This document shows, piece by piece, positions 43,362 through 52,549 of a stretch of 64,000 nt of DNA (position 1 is the first letter of the stretch; each line of letters begins with the position of its first letter). The stretch is from the NCBI GenBank assembly GCA_001602955.1, contig LVAC01000018.1:1-64000 (forward strand), given 5' to 3'. The position numbers and the translations under genes are program-made. Below the pieces are notes generated by a model, which had not been told where the DNA came from, searched no databases, and saw only the letters and a program-made list of their open reading frames with translations. Source of the stretch: Sulfurospirillum sp001602955 (GTDB lineage: Bacteria; Campylobacterota; Campylobacteria; Campylobacterales; Sulfurospirillaceae).

Positions 43362-43398
43362 AACCCGCGTCGCGTCATTTCGCAACGCGGGTTTTTTT
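43362..43398 (+). terminator. terminator 2 after flagellin
   Basis: AACCCGCGT (43362-43370) pairs with ACGCGGGTT (43385-43393), followed by T at 43392-43398. Strong Rho-independent terminator, reaching the 3' end of the convergent maf gene. Confidence 0.9.
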
Positions 43399-45406
43399 AT
43401 GCTTTTAAAAAACTTTCTAATTTTGAAACGTATGTCGTAGAGATCTTAAGCAATTGACGTATTAGGAGCGTATTAAGCGGTTGAATATGTTTAAGAGGCT
43501 GCTCGAGCTCTTCGGTGTTGAAGAAGTCGTAGATATAACTGAGAATAATTTGAAAGTATTGATAATAAACTTCCGCCAAATTCGAGCCGGTTTTATTCTC
43601 CATATCGCTTAAATCCCATGAAAGCTTTGCTAGCGTCGTGAGATATGCTTCAACGGTAGCGTATTTTTTCTTTTGGAACGTTTTGATGACTTTCTCAAGT
43701 TTTTTAGCTTCGTTAACTTGGTAAAGCATTTGTGCACGGTCTTCTTGGTTAAAGCGTGCTTCGGAAATCGTACTGAAAAAAGTACCGAGTTGTGTTTGGA
43801 TTGCCGTGTAGTTAAGCGGTTCAAACTTTTGCCAGTCGTACGTTTCGACATGTAAAGGTTCGCAGTCTTCCAAATAAGCACCGTTACTCAAGTTGTAAAT
43901 GTGATGATGCTCTTTTTTGAGCCGTTCGGTAAATAAAGCAGCCTGTTCGATGGAGAGTTTATAAGCCTCAAGCGTAGGAATGCGTTCTACAAAATTGCCT
44001 TTGACGTATGTTGCGGAAGCGTTAGGATCTAAAGACGCATTGTGCGTTTCTACGGCACCTTTTGCTTGATACGGATGATACCCGCCGTGCGTTTGCATGG
44101 TATCGGGATCCAGTGCTAAGTCTACACCTAACATGTACATGTCGGAGATACCCAAAATCATCATAATTCCAAGCGTATATTCGCCGACGCTCGGTGCCGA
44201 AAAATAGCCGAATCCTTTTTTGTACTCGGTTCCTTGCTCGATAAAATAGATACGATCCTTATGAAAGCGACTAACGGTTTTCTCATCGACATTGGAAGCA
44301 AGAATAGCGATAACGTCATGAAAATAGGTTTGCGGATCTAAGCCTTCAAAGAGTAAAGCACTGTTTTCACCCGGATCGATGTGTACGACGATGTTCGGCT
44401 TAATCCCGTGTGCGTGTAAAAGTCGACATGTCGAAAGTGCGGAAACGATGATGAACCGATCGCGATTGGCGGTGAGCCATTCGATATTCTTGAGGGTCGA
44501 AGGGCCGGAAAAAACCATCAGAACAGGCTTGTCGCTCAAAATGTTTCCTTCTCTGCCGTGATAACGCGTCATAAGATTGATAAAAGCATAATTTTGAACC
44601 AAGTATTTCGGGGAATCGACGTAGCGCAATAAAATGGCACTGTAACCGTAATTGATATAATCTTGCGAAAGTACATGTCCTTGCAACCTTTGCAATTCGC
44701 TTTGGTAATGAACCATAAAAGGAACATGTTTGATGTTAAGGTTGTGATTGTTGCCGGTATTTAAAAATGCCACGAAGAGTTCCCTCTCCGCCACTTCATC
44801 GTCCGTAAGCGAAAAAAAAGCGATACGATCATTTAAAACGTGTGCATAATCCGTGACGAACAGGGATAATCTGAAAAGTTCTAAATTTTTTTCTTTGATG
44901 AAGATAATTTTCGACTTTAGTTTTTTGATAATTCCTTGAAGGTACAGCCCTAATCCGACGCCTAAAAAGATGACTTTCGCGGATTGTTTCATATGCGTCG
45001 TATCCGGTGCATATTTTTTCGTATAGTTGATAATTTTAATGGTTGCCCATAAAGCGTTATGAAAAGAGAGTTCGCTTTTGTCGATGAGTTCGGCTTGTTC
45101 TTCACTGGCTCGACAATATTTTTGTGCTTTAAAAACACCGCCCGTTTTTTTGAGATCGTATGCATCGATTATTTTTTGCGCACTACGTAGGCTATTCTCA
45201 TTATAAAGGTATTGCAAAGAAGAGAGCTCGCAAACGTCGAAATACCCTTCGTCTTTATACTCTAAGGCGTATTGTTCCGCATATTTTCCTTCTTCGATTA
45301 GCGTGTTTAAAAGAGCGATTTTGTCATAGACGGCTTTATGAGAGGTTTGGAAATACGCTAAATTTTTTTGAAACGTTGTGAGTGCTTGCTGTTCGATGTT
45401 TTCCAT
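43397..45406 (-). CDS. Maf, motility-associated flagellin glycosyltransferase (DUF115)
   Basis: 669 residues, typical for the Maf family. The central DUF115/MptE-like domain holds LMVFSGPSTLKNIEWL near 300, IKPNIVVHIDPGENSALLF near 345 and FGYFSAPSVGEYTLGIMMILG near 405. Maf proteins transfer pseudaminic or legionaminic acid to Ser/Thr of flagellin in the cytoplasm before export. Its place at the end of the pse operon and next to flagellin agrees. The start follows the methyltransferase stop directly, with AGAGG. Confidence 0.92.
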   Translation of the reverse strand: MENIEQQALTTFQKNLAYFQTSHKAVYDKIALLNTLIEEGKYAEQYALEYKDEGYFDVCELSSLQYLYNENSLRSAQKIIDAYDLKKTGGVFKAQKYCRASEEQAELIDKSELSFHNALWATIKIINYTKKYAPDTTHMKQSAKVIFLGVGLGLYLQGIIKKLKSKIIFIKEKNLELFRLSLFVTDYAHVLNDRIAFFSLTDDEVAERELFVAFLNTGNNHNLNIKHVPFMVHYQSELQRLQGHVLSQDYINYGYSAILLRYVDSPKYLVQNYAFINLMTRYHGREGNILSDKPVLMVFSGPSTLKNIEWLTANRDRFIIVSALSTCRLLHAHGIKPNIVVHIDPGENSALLFEGLDPQTYFHDVIAILASNVDEKTVSRFHKDRIYFIEQGTEYKKGFGYFSAPSVGEYTLGIMMILGISDMYMLGVDLALDPDTMQTHGGYHPYQAKGAVETHNASLDPNASATYVKGNFVERIPTLEAYKLSIEQAALFTERLKKEHHHIYNLSNGAYLEDCEPLHVETYDWQKFEPLNYTAIQTQLGTFFSTISEARFNQEDRAQMLYQVNEAKKLEKVIKTFQKKKYATVEAYLTTLAKLSWDLSDMENKTGSNLAEVYYQYFQIILSYIYDFFNTEELEQPLKHIQPLNTLLIRQLLKISTTYVSKLESFLKA

Positions 45407-46030
45407 TTAGCCTCTTTTTTCCATTAAAAACCACGTTAAATCTCCTTGAATAAAGACGGGATCTCTACGGTATACAAAGCCATAGTCGATTAACTGTAAA
45501 TCAGGATACGTATCCATGAGCTCTCCGGCAAAATCGCGTTTATACATTTTTTCGCTAAAGCCTCTATAGGGAATTTCCATCGGCGTCGGATTGTAATATT
45601 CGATCAGGCAGATGTAGCGTCGAGAGCTCTCGTACATTGTTTGATAGACGTGCGGAAGGGCTTGAGGGTCAATATGAATCAAAACGCCTTTGGAAAAGAC
45701 GAGGTCATAAGGCAAAGGTGCCGAAAAATCTAAAATGGATTTGTGGTGTACGTGAAGGTCGTGAATTTTTTTGAGTTCGTTGACTGCCGTTTCGTTAATT
45801 TCGACGGCATTGAGCTGCGCATGCGGTAGGAGATTTTTTAAAGCATGGATATTCATACCGATATTGGCACCGAATTCGATGACGGATTGAACATGATTCG
45901 TGCGTTTCAAAATCGATGCAAAAAGTGCCGTATTAGAGGCTAAAAGCCATGCTTCTTGGTTTCGTTGAATGTATTCATCGCCAAATTTTCCGGCCCAAAA
46001 TTTTTCTTGCTCGGTTTGATACGTTTTCAT
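45407..46030 (-). CDS. pseudaminic acid biosynthesis-associated methyltransferase
   Basis: 207 residues. It opens MKTYQTEQEKFWAGKFGDEYI with a SAM loop VIEFGANIGMNIHAL and DLVFSKGVLIHIDPQALP. I recognise the family called pseudaminic acid biosynthesis-associated methylase. It probably adds a methyl group to a nonulosonic acid or its precursor. The ATG at 46030 is preferred because GGAG lies 6 bases upstream. Coupled to maf. Confidence 0.85.
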   Translation of the reverse strand: MKTYQTEQEKFWAGKFGDEYIQRNQEAWLLASNTALFASILKRTNHVQSVIEFGANIGMNIHALKNLLPHAQLNAVEINETAVNELKKIHDLHVHHKSILDFSAPLPYDLVFSKGVLIHIDPQALPHVYQTMYESSRRYICLIEYYNPTPMEIPYRGFSEKMYKRDFAGELMDTYPDLQLIDYGFVYRRDPVFIQGDLTWFLMEKRG

Positions 46031-46086
46031 CAATAGCTCCATCCTCATCAAAGTTTAATCTAGTAAGCAACAAGTATTCCGAGGTA

Positions 46087-46731
46087 TTATGCGTTGAGCG
46101 ATTTCCACGCCGCCTCTTTGGTAATGCTGATTTGAAAATTATAAGGGAGTTGTCCGTGTTCGACGATGATCTCTCGTGAAAGGTTTTGAATAATAAAATC
46201 CGAAATTTCAAACGGATTGATGTAGAACATCGTCTCTTCTTTAAAATTCGTATAGGTTGAAATCGCGTTAAAAATAACTTTTTTGTTCGCCAAAGCGTAC
46301 ATTTTTTCAATAAAAGAACAAATCCATTGAAAATCTTGTCCGTAATTACTGTTAAAAAGACCGCTGAGAACGACGTAATCAAATGTATCGTCGAGCGTAT
46401 CGTTTAAAATATCAACCACGCTAAAACGCTCGCTATACTTTGGATAAAGCTCTTTAGCACAATCGATTAAAAGCGCGTTGATATCGTAGCCGTTGTATGT
46501 TCCTCGAAAACCGGAGTAGTTCAAATGCCTCAATAAGCCGCCGTTGCCGCAACCGATGTCTAAAACGGAAACATTACTCTCATTGGGGATATGTTTGGCA
46601 ATCAGATGATAACGATAAAGAGCTTTTTGTTCGTCGTCCCAGTGTACGGACGCTAAGGTATGCGCACCGAATTTGTGAGCCGAATCGTTGTAAATAGCAA
46701 TAGCGTTTTCTTTAATGTTTGCAGAATGCAT
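46087..46731 (-). CDS. class I SAM-dependent methyltransferase
   Basis: 214 residues. SAM loop VSVLDIGCGNGGLLRHL, then GYDINALLIDCAKELYP and DYVVLSGLFNSNY. It resembles the gene at 57024 in pattern (both have a DI(L)N-D...D block and an SG(L/S) strand). The start at 46731 has GGAGG upstream. It overlaps the gene before it by 20 bases. A role in decorating the flagellar glycan is inferred from the operon. Confidence 0.85.
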   Translation of the reverse strand: MHSANIKENAIAIYNDSAHKFGAHTLASVHWDDEQKALYRYHLIAKHIPNESNVSVLDIGCGNGGLLRHLNYSGFRGTYNGYDINALLIDCAKELYPKYSERFSVVDILNDTLDDTFDYVVLSGLFNSNYGQDFQWICSFIEKMYALANKKVIFNAISTYTNFKEETMFYINPFEISDFIIQNLSREIIVEHGQLPYNFQISITKEAAWKSLNA

Positions 46732-47779
46732 TCGTGACCTCCAACTTAAATTGATCAATGAGTCGAATCAAAGGCTCATAGTGATAGAATTTGATAGCTT
46801 GCATATGCGAGATCGTCTGGGCACCCATGCCTCGCTTAAAATGCGAGATATTGAGCTCTTTTTCGTCCGCATAATCGGTAAAACCGTTAATTGCATTTAA
46901 AATACACGGCTCTCCGAATCCGAAAGTCGTGAAATTTTGTTCTTTGAAATAGACGATAGCATGCCATAGCAAGTAATGATTTAACGGTAAATGGTGAAAA
47001 AGTTCACGTGTGTCGTAAGCACTACTGGCGTAAATAACGTTGCGGGTGTCGTGGAAAAAATAGTTTGCCATTACGATGGAGTCTTGATAACAAACGGCAA
47101 TGACGGTTGCTAAGCGGTTTTCGATAAGGGTAAATTGCTTGCGGTATATTTCATCGCTTTTTGGAATTTTACCGGCATTTTGCATATGAATTTTATGAAA
47201 AGCGACATACGTCTGATGCATGGTTTGCGCATTGGAATGATCCGAGTAAAGAATGGAAAACGCATCGTTTTTAATGACGGAGTTGATGAAAGATTTGTAG
47301 CGTTTTCGAAGGTTTGTCCAAAGCTCTTCTTTCGAGGTTTGCAGATCGAGCGTACCTGTCGTGCTCGTCGTATCTATAAAACCGTATAATCGTAGTCGAT
47401 TAAAGCGGCTGTCTTCGAACGCCGAGAGTTTAAATTTGACGAGTGAAATATTGAAAAGTGCACAAATAGCGTCAATTTTTTCAAAAATCGCTTCTTCGTA
47501 TTTATGAGAGCATGCCAAGGGTGCTATGACGTATCCTTCGGCTATCGAAATCGATAACCCGTCGTGCGTACTCGTCTCTATCGGCAGAAAGCAAATACCC
47601 ACGCATCGGTTATTTTCTTCTACAACGAAACTTTGATCCATATGCAACCGACTGCTATAGGAGAGCGCGTATTCTATGAGTGCTAAGGCGTAATGAAAGT
47701 CGCTACGATGTGTGCCGAGGTACTCGTTCCATAATCGTTCAAACGTCGGTGCATCTTCATGCTTAAAAATAAAATTCAT
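46712..47779 (-). CDS. FemAB/GNAT-like acyltransferase family protein
   Basis: 355 residues, no signal peptide. Pieces such as KEELWTNLRKRYKSFINSVIK and YFFHDTRNVIYASSAYDT, and HYLLWHAIVYFKEQNFTTFGFGEP are like the double-GNAT fold of FemAB-type aminoacyl or acyl transferases. The start at 47779 overlaps the aminotransferase stop as ATGA. It may acylate the 4-amino sugar made by the two preceding genes; that is inference. Confidence 0.72.
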   Translation of the reverse strand: MNFIFKHEDAPTFERLWNEYLGTHRSDFHYALALIEYALSYSSRLHMDQSFVVEENNRCVGICFLPIETSTHDGLSISIAEGYVIAPLACSHKYEEAIFEKIDAICALFNISLVKFKLSAFEDSRFNRLRLYGFIDTTSTTGTLDLQTSKEELWTNLRKRYKSFINSVIKNDAFSILYSDHSNAQTMHQTYVAFHKIHMQNAGKIPKSDEIYRKQFTLIENRLATVIAVCYQDSIVMANYFFHDTRNVIYASSAYDTRELFHHLPLNHYLLWHAIVYFKEQNFTTFGFGEPCILNAINGFTDYADEKELNISHFKRGMGAQTISHMQAIKFYHYEPLIRLIDQFKLEVTNAFCKH

Positions 47780-49098
47780 GAGTGTCGATCCGTGAACAGT
47801 TCCTCTTTGTTTTCCCATACTTTGCGAAACGCTCTTACCACATCGTCCATATCGTCTTTGCTCATACCCGGGCGCATCAGCTCGTGGGTAAAAAGGCGCT
47901 CAAAATGCAGGCTTTCGCACACAGGGCAGTTGCCTTTTTGGTAGGTTACAGTGGAGAGGTTAAACGGATAGCCTTTGCTTCCAAACGCGATTTTGTGCGC
48001 AAAAAGCGGTTGCAAGTAGATCGGTTTTACATATCCGCATCCGATTAAAACATCGGAATCATCACGCATAATGGTGCGAGGAAGTTCCGCTTTGACCGCT
48101 TTGATGAAAACATCGCGAGAAACGCCCGCTAACGTGGCATCAAACTCTAAAGGATGAACGTAAAAAGCGTGTTTGGCGTGCTCGCGAATCGTGGTTGTTT
48201 TGAGGCACGGAATGCTTTTAAGTGCTTCGTTGATGTAGGCGACATTTTCTTGACGCGTTTTGAGTAAAGAGGGCAGTTTTTTAAGCTGTTCACGCGCCAC
48301 TGCACACTCCATCTCGGTCATACGAAAGTTAAAGCCGACCATGTTGACAAGGTCATTTGGTGTGTCAAAGCCTTTATTCGCGATGACCGATTCGGCGTGG
48401 TTGCGGATGAGTTGGAGTTTATTGGCAAGGGCGTCATCATTGGTGACGATGACACCGCCTTCGCCTGAGTGGATGTGTTTGTGGTAATTGAGTGAAAAAA
48501 CACCCATATCGCCAAGCGTGCCCGCAAATTCATTTTTATACATGGCACCCGGGGCTTGCGCCGCATCTTCGATGACGATGAGGTTGTGCTTTTGTGCCAG
48601 TGCATTGATGGCTTCCACATCGTAAGGTTGCCCAAAAATGTCAACAACAATGATCGCTTTGGTTTTGGGGGTAATCTTTTGCTCAACGCTTTTAGGATCC
48701 AAGCAGTAAGTATCTTTTTCCACATCGGCAAAAACAGGAATACCACCGTAAAAAAGCGGGGCAACAGCGGAGGCTGACATGGTGTAGGGGCTGACGATGA
48801 CTTCATCGCCCGCTTCGATACCCGCAGCACCTACTGCGCAGATGAGTCCTGACGTGGCGGAGTTCACACTGATGGCATGCTTGACGCCAAAAAACGCTGC
48901 CCACTCTTTTTCAAAAGCGCGCACTTCATTGCCGCCGTAAAAATCCTCATGCCAAGCGCCCAGATAGGTGGAGAGTTTTCCGCTACGAAGTACACGAAGT
49001 ACGGCTTCTTCTTCCTCTACGCCTATGGTGTTGTACGCGGGAAAAGGTTTGGTTCTGAGTTTTTCTGCACCGTTAATCGCTAATTTTTTCATTTTCAT
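47776..49098 (-). CDS. DegT/DnrJ/EryC1-family aminotransferase
   Basis: 440 residues. PLP lysine is Lys207 in LNYHKHIHSGEGG, with IEDAAQAPGA (PLP ring contact) near 177 and NSATSGLICAVGAAG near 80. Family enzymes convert keto-sugars to amino-sugars. It has a rare C-terminal KGNCPVCESL pair of cysteines. It is not PseC, which is separate in the operon. With the following oxidoreductase it could make an extra amino sugar or modify the nonulosonic acid. Codon use switches to CpG-poor around here. Confidence 0.88.
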   Translation of the reverse strand: MKMKKLAINGAEKLRTKPFPAYNTIGVEEEEAVLRVLRSGKLSTYLGAWHEDFYGGNEVRAFEKEWAAFFGVKHAISVNSATSGLICAVGAAGIEAGDEVIVSPYTMSASAVAPLFYGGIPVFADVEKDTYCLDPKSVEQKITPKTKAIIVVDIFGQPYDVEAINALAQKHNLIVIEDAAQAPGAMYKNEFAGTLGDMGVFSLNYHKHIHSGEGGVIVTNDDALANKLQLIRNHAESVIANKGFDTPNDLVNMVGFNFRMTEMECAVAREQLKKLPSLLKTRQENVAYINEALKSIPCLKTTTIREHAKHAFYVHPLEFDATLAGVSRDVFIKAVKAELPRTIMRDDSDVLIGCGYVKPIYLQPLFAHKIAFGSKGYPFNLSTVTYQKGNCPVCESLHFERLFTHELMRPGMSKDDMDDVVRAFRKVWENKEELFTDRHS

Positions 49099-50051
49099 TT
49101 CTCTTTTGCAATGGTTTCAAAAATTTTTGCATGAACATTGATCTGTTCTTGCAGTATCTGTTTGCAGGTTATATCGTCGTTTTGGAGCAAAAATTCAAGG
49201 GAATGAAGCGCGTAGTGTTGCAAGGTATTGGGCAGGGTCTCTTCGTGCTCCAAACTAAAATAGCCTTCGTATAAAGGAGAGGGTTTTTTGACAAAGGTAT
49301 CGATGCGAGCACCTCCCTCTTTGATCTCCACTTTGCCGTTTTCAAACCAGAGGGTTAACTCAAATGCCGAATAAGGAAGCGCTTCCATGCAACTAAGCAC
49401 ACCTCTTGCCTCTTTACATGTCACCTCAAAATCGCCGCTGATGTCTTCGTGTAAAGGGTTTACATGTAAAGACGTGATGCTCTTGATTTCGCCAAAAAAG
49501 TGGCTCAGGGCGGCTAGCATGTGTACGCCATTGTGCAAAAGTCCTTTGGTGAAAACGCCTTGAAAACGCACGGCTTTGCCCCATTTTTGTGCGGCAATGG
49601 CATTGGCAATTTGGATAAACGAGGGATCGTATCGGCGCATCAAGTGGATCAAAACTTTTTTATCGCTGGAAAGTAGCAAAGGCGCTATGTATGCCAGCTC
49701 TTTTGCTGTTGCGACCAGCGGTTTTTCACAGATAATCGCTTGCAAACTCTTTACATGTAAAGCCTCTTCCAATGCGCTGGCATGAAATTGTGTTGGGGAT
49801 GCAATGGCGAGCAGGTCGATGGTTTCATACTGCAAAAGTGCGTCCAGCGAATGGTAAACGCCCATTTCGCCCCAACGACCGATAAACGCGCTTTGGTTTG
49901 TGCTGTTTGGCTCACAGATGGCGACCAGTTTGCAATGTGGATGCTTCAAAAATGCGTGAGCATGTGAGGCGATGTTCGCACTCTTCGGCGAGTCGATCAA
50001 ACCGCCGATGCTTCCTGCTCCAACGATGGCACATGAGAGGATTTTTTGCAT
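49095..50051 (-). CDS. Gfo/Idh/MocA-family oxidoreductase
   Basis: 318 residues. N-terminal Rossmann loop IVGAGSIGGLID, then IICEKPLVATAKEL with the EKP catalytic-type Lys, and GVHMLAALSHFFGEI. Family members oxidise or reduce nucleotide sugars with NAD(P). It overlaps the aminotransferase by 4 bases, a pairing usual in amino-sugar pathways. Three motif copies (49414, 49460, 49751). Confidence 0.88.
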   Translation of the reverse strand: MQKILSCAIVGAGSIGGLIDSPKSANIASHAHAFLKHPHCKLVAICEPNSTNQSAFIGRWGEMGVYHSLDALLQYETIDLLAIASPTQFHASALEEALHVKSLQAIICEKPLVATAKELAYIAPLLLSSDKKVLIHLMRRYDPSFIQIANAIAAQKWGKAVRFQGVFTKGLLHNGVHMLAALSHFFGEIKSITSLHVNPLHEDISGDFEVTCKEARGVLSCMEALPYSAFELTLWFENGKVEIKEGGARIDTFVKKPSPLYEGYFSLEHEETLPNTLQHYALHSLEFLLQNDDITCKQILQEQINVHAKIFETIAKEK

Positions 50052-51046
50052 TAGTTTCCTAGCTGTTTTTCTAAGAATAAAGCAAAATCCATACCGAAAT
50101 CTTCGGGGTTTTCGCCAATGATGTGAAGTTGAGACAGTGTGAAGTTTTCAAAGCTTTTCAGCTGGTTGGTTTTGGGCAGAGGAACGCAACACTCTCTTTG
50201 GTTTGAGGGAATGTAAGAGATCACTTTTTTACCCAAGAGGTATGCGGTATAAAGTGCTATGGTGTCGATGCCGATGACCACTTTTGCGTGCGCAATGTCT
50301 TCTAAAAGCGTGGTGTGGCTAAAGGTGGCGTTTGAATCAATTGCTTGGTAGCATTCGGGCGTATCGGAAGGGTGAAGGCGAATCAGGATATTGTTGCACC
50401 CAAACTTTTCTTTACATGTAAGGATGTCGGTAAACACTTCTTTCTCGGTAAACCCCCAACCGTAGGCATCGCCAAAAGAGCGTGTCGCCACTTTGGCAGT
50501 GGGTTCGCTTAGAAAAAGAAGCGTGTCGTTTTCGTGTGTGCTGGCTAAAACGCTTTGCGCTTCTTTGAGTTGAACCATCAAGGCATAATTTTTGATAGCG
50601 ATAACGTTAGGAAGCCCCGAGTCTTTGGCTTTATCGAAGCTGGTTTGATCGTGCGCCGCGATGAAAGAGGGCAGGTTGTTTTCCCAATTTTTTTCAGGGT
50701 ATCCGAAGCGTTCACGGTAATTTGTCCAGTGGTCTAAGAAGGCAATGCTAGGAATGTTGTGTGCTTTGGTGTAGGCTAAAAAGTGGTATTCTAGGTGGTT
50801 TTGCCAGCCTGTGCCATAGAGGATGATAGAGGGGGCAAATGAAGAAAGTTTAGCTTCTATATCGTTTTTTAGAGGCGTTATCTCACACCAAAAATGCTCT
50901 AGTTTTTTCGCTTTGATGAGCGTGTAACACGGCGAATCGGCTAAAGAGAAGATGCGAAATTTCCCACCATGTAAAGAGGCTTTGAGTAGCTCTAAGAGTA
51001 TCTCAGCGCCTCCTGCGTCGTGGGCAAAAAGAGCGATTTTTCTCAC
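50051..51046 (-). CDS. GT-B-like protein of unknown function in the pse operon
   Basis: 331 residues. The start at GTG 51046 (RKIALFAHDAGGAEIL) overlaps the pseI stop as GTGA and has AAGGAAG upstream; an in-frame ATG at 51064 lies inside pseI. Pieces such as AHDAGGAEILLELL, IILYGTGWQN, SIAFLDHWTNYRERF and LIRLHPSDTPE, and KVVIGIDTIALYTAYLLGKKVISY look like the two Rossmann halves of a GT-B glycosyltransferase or epimerase. I cannot name the family. It could be a transferase for nonulosonic acid or a partner of Maf. Confidence 0.72.
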   Translation of the reverse strand: MRKIALFAHDAGGAEILLELLKASLHGGKFRIFSLADSPCYTLIKAKKLEHFWCEITPLKNDIEAKLSSFAPSIILYGTGWQNHLEYHFLAYTKAHNIPSIAFLDHWTNYRERFGYPEKNWENNLPSFIAAHDQTSFDKAKDSGLPNVIAIKNYALMVQLKEAQSVLASTHENDTLLFLSEPTAKVATRSFGDAYGWGFTEKEVFTDILTCKEKFGCNNILIRLHPSDTPECYQAIDSNATFSHTTLLEDIAHAKVVIGIDTIALYTAYLLGKKVISYIPSNQRECCVPLPKTNQLKSFENFTLSQLHIIGENPEDFGMDFALFLEKQLGN

Positions 51047-52080
51047 TCGAAATCTTCCTTGCAAAGGCGCTCTCCAAAGTTTAACGCTTTTGTGGCGCGT
51101 TTGCCTAAAACATCTTTGAGGTATTTTGGATGAAGTCCATAGCCTGGGCGAATGGAGCGAATGTTTTCTTCGCTCAACACTTCGCCTTTGGCGATCTCTT
51201 TGGCGACATAAAGGCTACGGGAAAATTGTCTGCCTTTGATGGTTTTTTCATCGGTGTTGTAAGTGGGTTTTCCCAGTAGTTTTTCCGTCTCACGGACGGC
51301 GTGAACCATTGCGGTAAAGGCTTCCACATCGAGCGAAAAAGAGGCGTCTGCACCACCGATGCTTTTATCCAAAATGAAATGCTTTTCGATGACTTTAGCC
51401 CCCAATGCGACTGCGGTAATGGGAGCGGTAATGCCTAAGGTATGGTCTGAAAAGCCCGCAATGACGCCAAAACGTTTGGCAAGATCGGGTATGGTTAAAA
51501 GGTTCGCACCCTCCAGTGGGGCAGGGTAGGAGGAAGTGCATTGCAATAAAATAATGTCAGAATTATCTTCTCTTTGGCAAATGCGCACCACATCTTCGAT
51601 CTCACCCAGGGTCGCAATGCCCGTGGAGATAATCATAGGTCGTTGCTTGGACGCCATATAGCGCACCAACTCATAGTCCGTGATCTCAAAGCTCGCGACT
51701 TTGTAGGCTGGCGGGTTGAGTGTCTCTAAAAAATCCACAGCGCTTTTATCAAACGGGGTGGAAAAACAGAGTAGCCCTTCCTCTTTGGCAACCTCAAAAA
51801 GCTCTTTGTGCCACTCCCACGGGGTGTAGGCATCTTGGTAGAGCTCATAGAGCGTTTTATTATCCCAGAGTGTGCCGCCCTTGACGACAAAGTCCTCTTT
51901 ATCACAGTTAAGCGTTAAGGTGTCGGCGGTGTAGGTTTGAAGTTTGACGGCATCAGCTCCTGCTTTTTTGGCCGCCCTTATGGTCTCTTTGGCCGTCTCA
52001 AGACTGTGCCCATGGTTGGCGGAAAGCTCGGCGATGATGAGTGTTCGCGTGCCGTCTAAATTAAAATTACCGATGTTCAT
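51043..52080 (-). CDS. pseI: PseI, pseudaminic acid synthase
   Basis: 345 residues. NeuB-family TIM barrel (LIIAELSANHGHSLETAKETI; DAVKLQTYTADTLTL; PMIISTGIATLGEIE; GFSDHTLGITAPITAVALGA) and a C-terminal SAF domain (SRSLYVAKEIAKGEVLSEENI). It condenses 2,4-diacetamido-2,4,6-trideoxy-L-altrose with phosphoenolpyruvate to pseudaminic acid. Its overlap with pseH (14 bases) fits the operon. Confidence 0.94.
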   Translation of the reverse strand: MNIGNFNLDGTRTLIIAELSANHGHSLETAKETIRAAKKAGADAVKLQTYTADTLTLNCDKEDFVVKGGTLWDNKTLYELYQDAYTPWEWHKELFEVAKEEGLLCFSTPFDKSAVDFLETLNPPAYKVASFEITDYELVRYMASKQRPMIISTGIATLGEIEDVVRICQREDNSDIILLQCTSSYPAPLEGANLLTIPDLAKRFGVIAGFSDHTLGITAPITAVALGAKVIEKHFILDKSIGGADASFSLDVEAFTAMVHAVRETEKLLGKPTYNTDEKTIKGRQFSRSLYVAKEIAKGEVLSEENIRSIRPGYGLHPKYLKDVLGKRATKALNFGERLCKEDFE

Positions 52081-52549
52081 GACTTAGCTCCATGCAAATA
52101 ACCTCTTTTTCATTGACCATTTTACGCCCTTTTTCGCAAAATCCAAATTTTTCATACAACGCTTTTGCTTTCGTATTCTCCTCAAAAACTTCCGCTTTGA
52201 GAATGCGCACTTTTAAGGTTTCAAAGGCATACGTTACGATGGCGTCCATCAAAAGCGACCCGACGCCTTTTTGATGAAGCGTTGGGTTGGCGTAGAGTCC
52301 CATTACGGCACTCGCGTTTGAGATGTCGTTAAAGTCGATCACACCGATGTCAATGCCCTCATCTTGGACTAAAAAATAGCGGCGATCTTCGCGTGTTTTT
52401 AAACTCTCAATAAAGCTAAAATGCTCCGCTTCGCTGATGGCGTTTTCATTGTACATGTACGCTCTCACAGCTTCATGGTTGCGCCATGCCAAAATCATCT
52501 GTTTTTGAGGCTCACTGAGCGTTGTAAAGTTGCATAAATAAAGACGCAT
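52067..52549 (-). CDS. pseH: PseH, UDP-4-amino sugar N-acetyltransferase
   Basis: 160 residues, GNAT fold: ILAWRNHEAVRAYMYNENAI near 20, VMGLYANPTLHQKGVGSLLM (acetyl-CoA loop) near 82, KAEVFEENTKAKALYEKFGF near 118. PseH acetylates the 4-amino group made by PseC. Assignment is helped by its place between pseG and pseI. RBS AAAGGAG. Confidence 0.9.
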   Translation of the reverse strand: MRLYLCNFTTLSEPQKQMILAWRNHEAVRAYMYNENAISEAEHFSFIESLKTREDRRYFLVQDEGIDIGVIDFNDISNASAVMGLYANPTLHQKGVGSLLMDAIVTYAFETLKVRILKAEVFEENTKAKALYEKFGFCEKGRKMVNEKEVICMELSHEHR

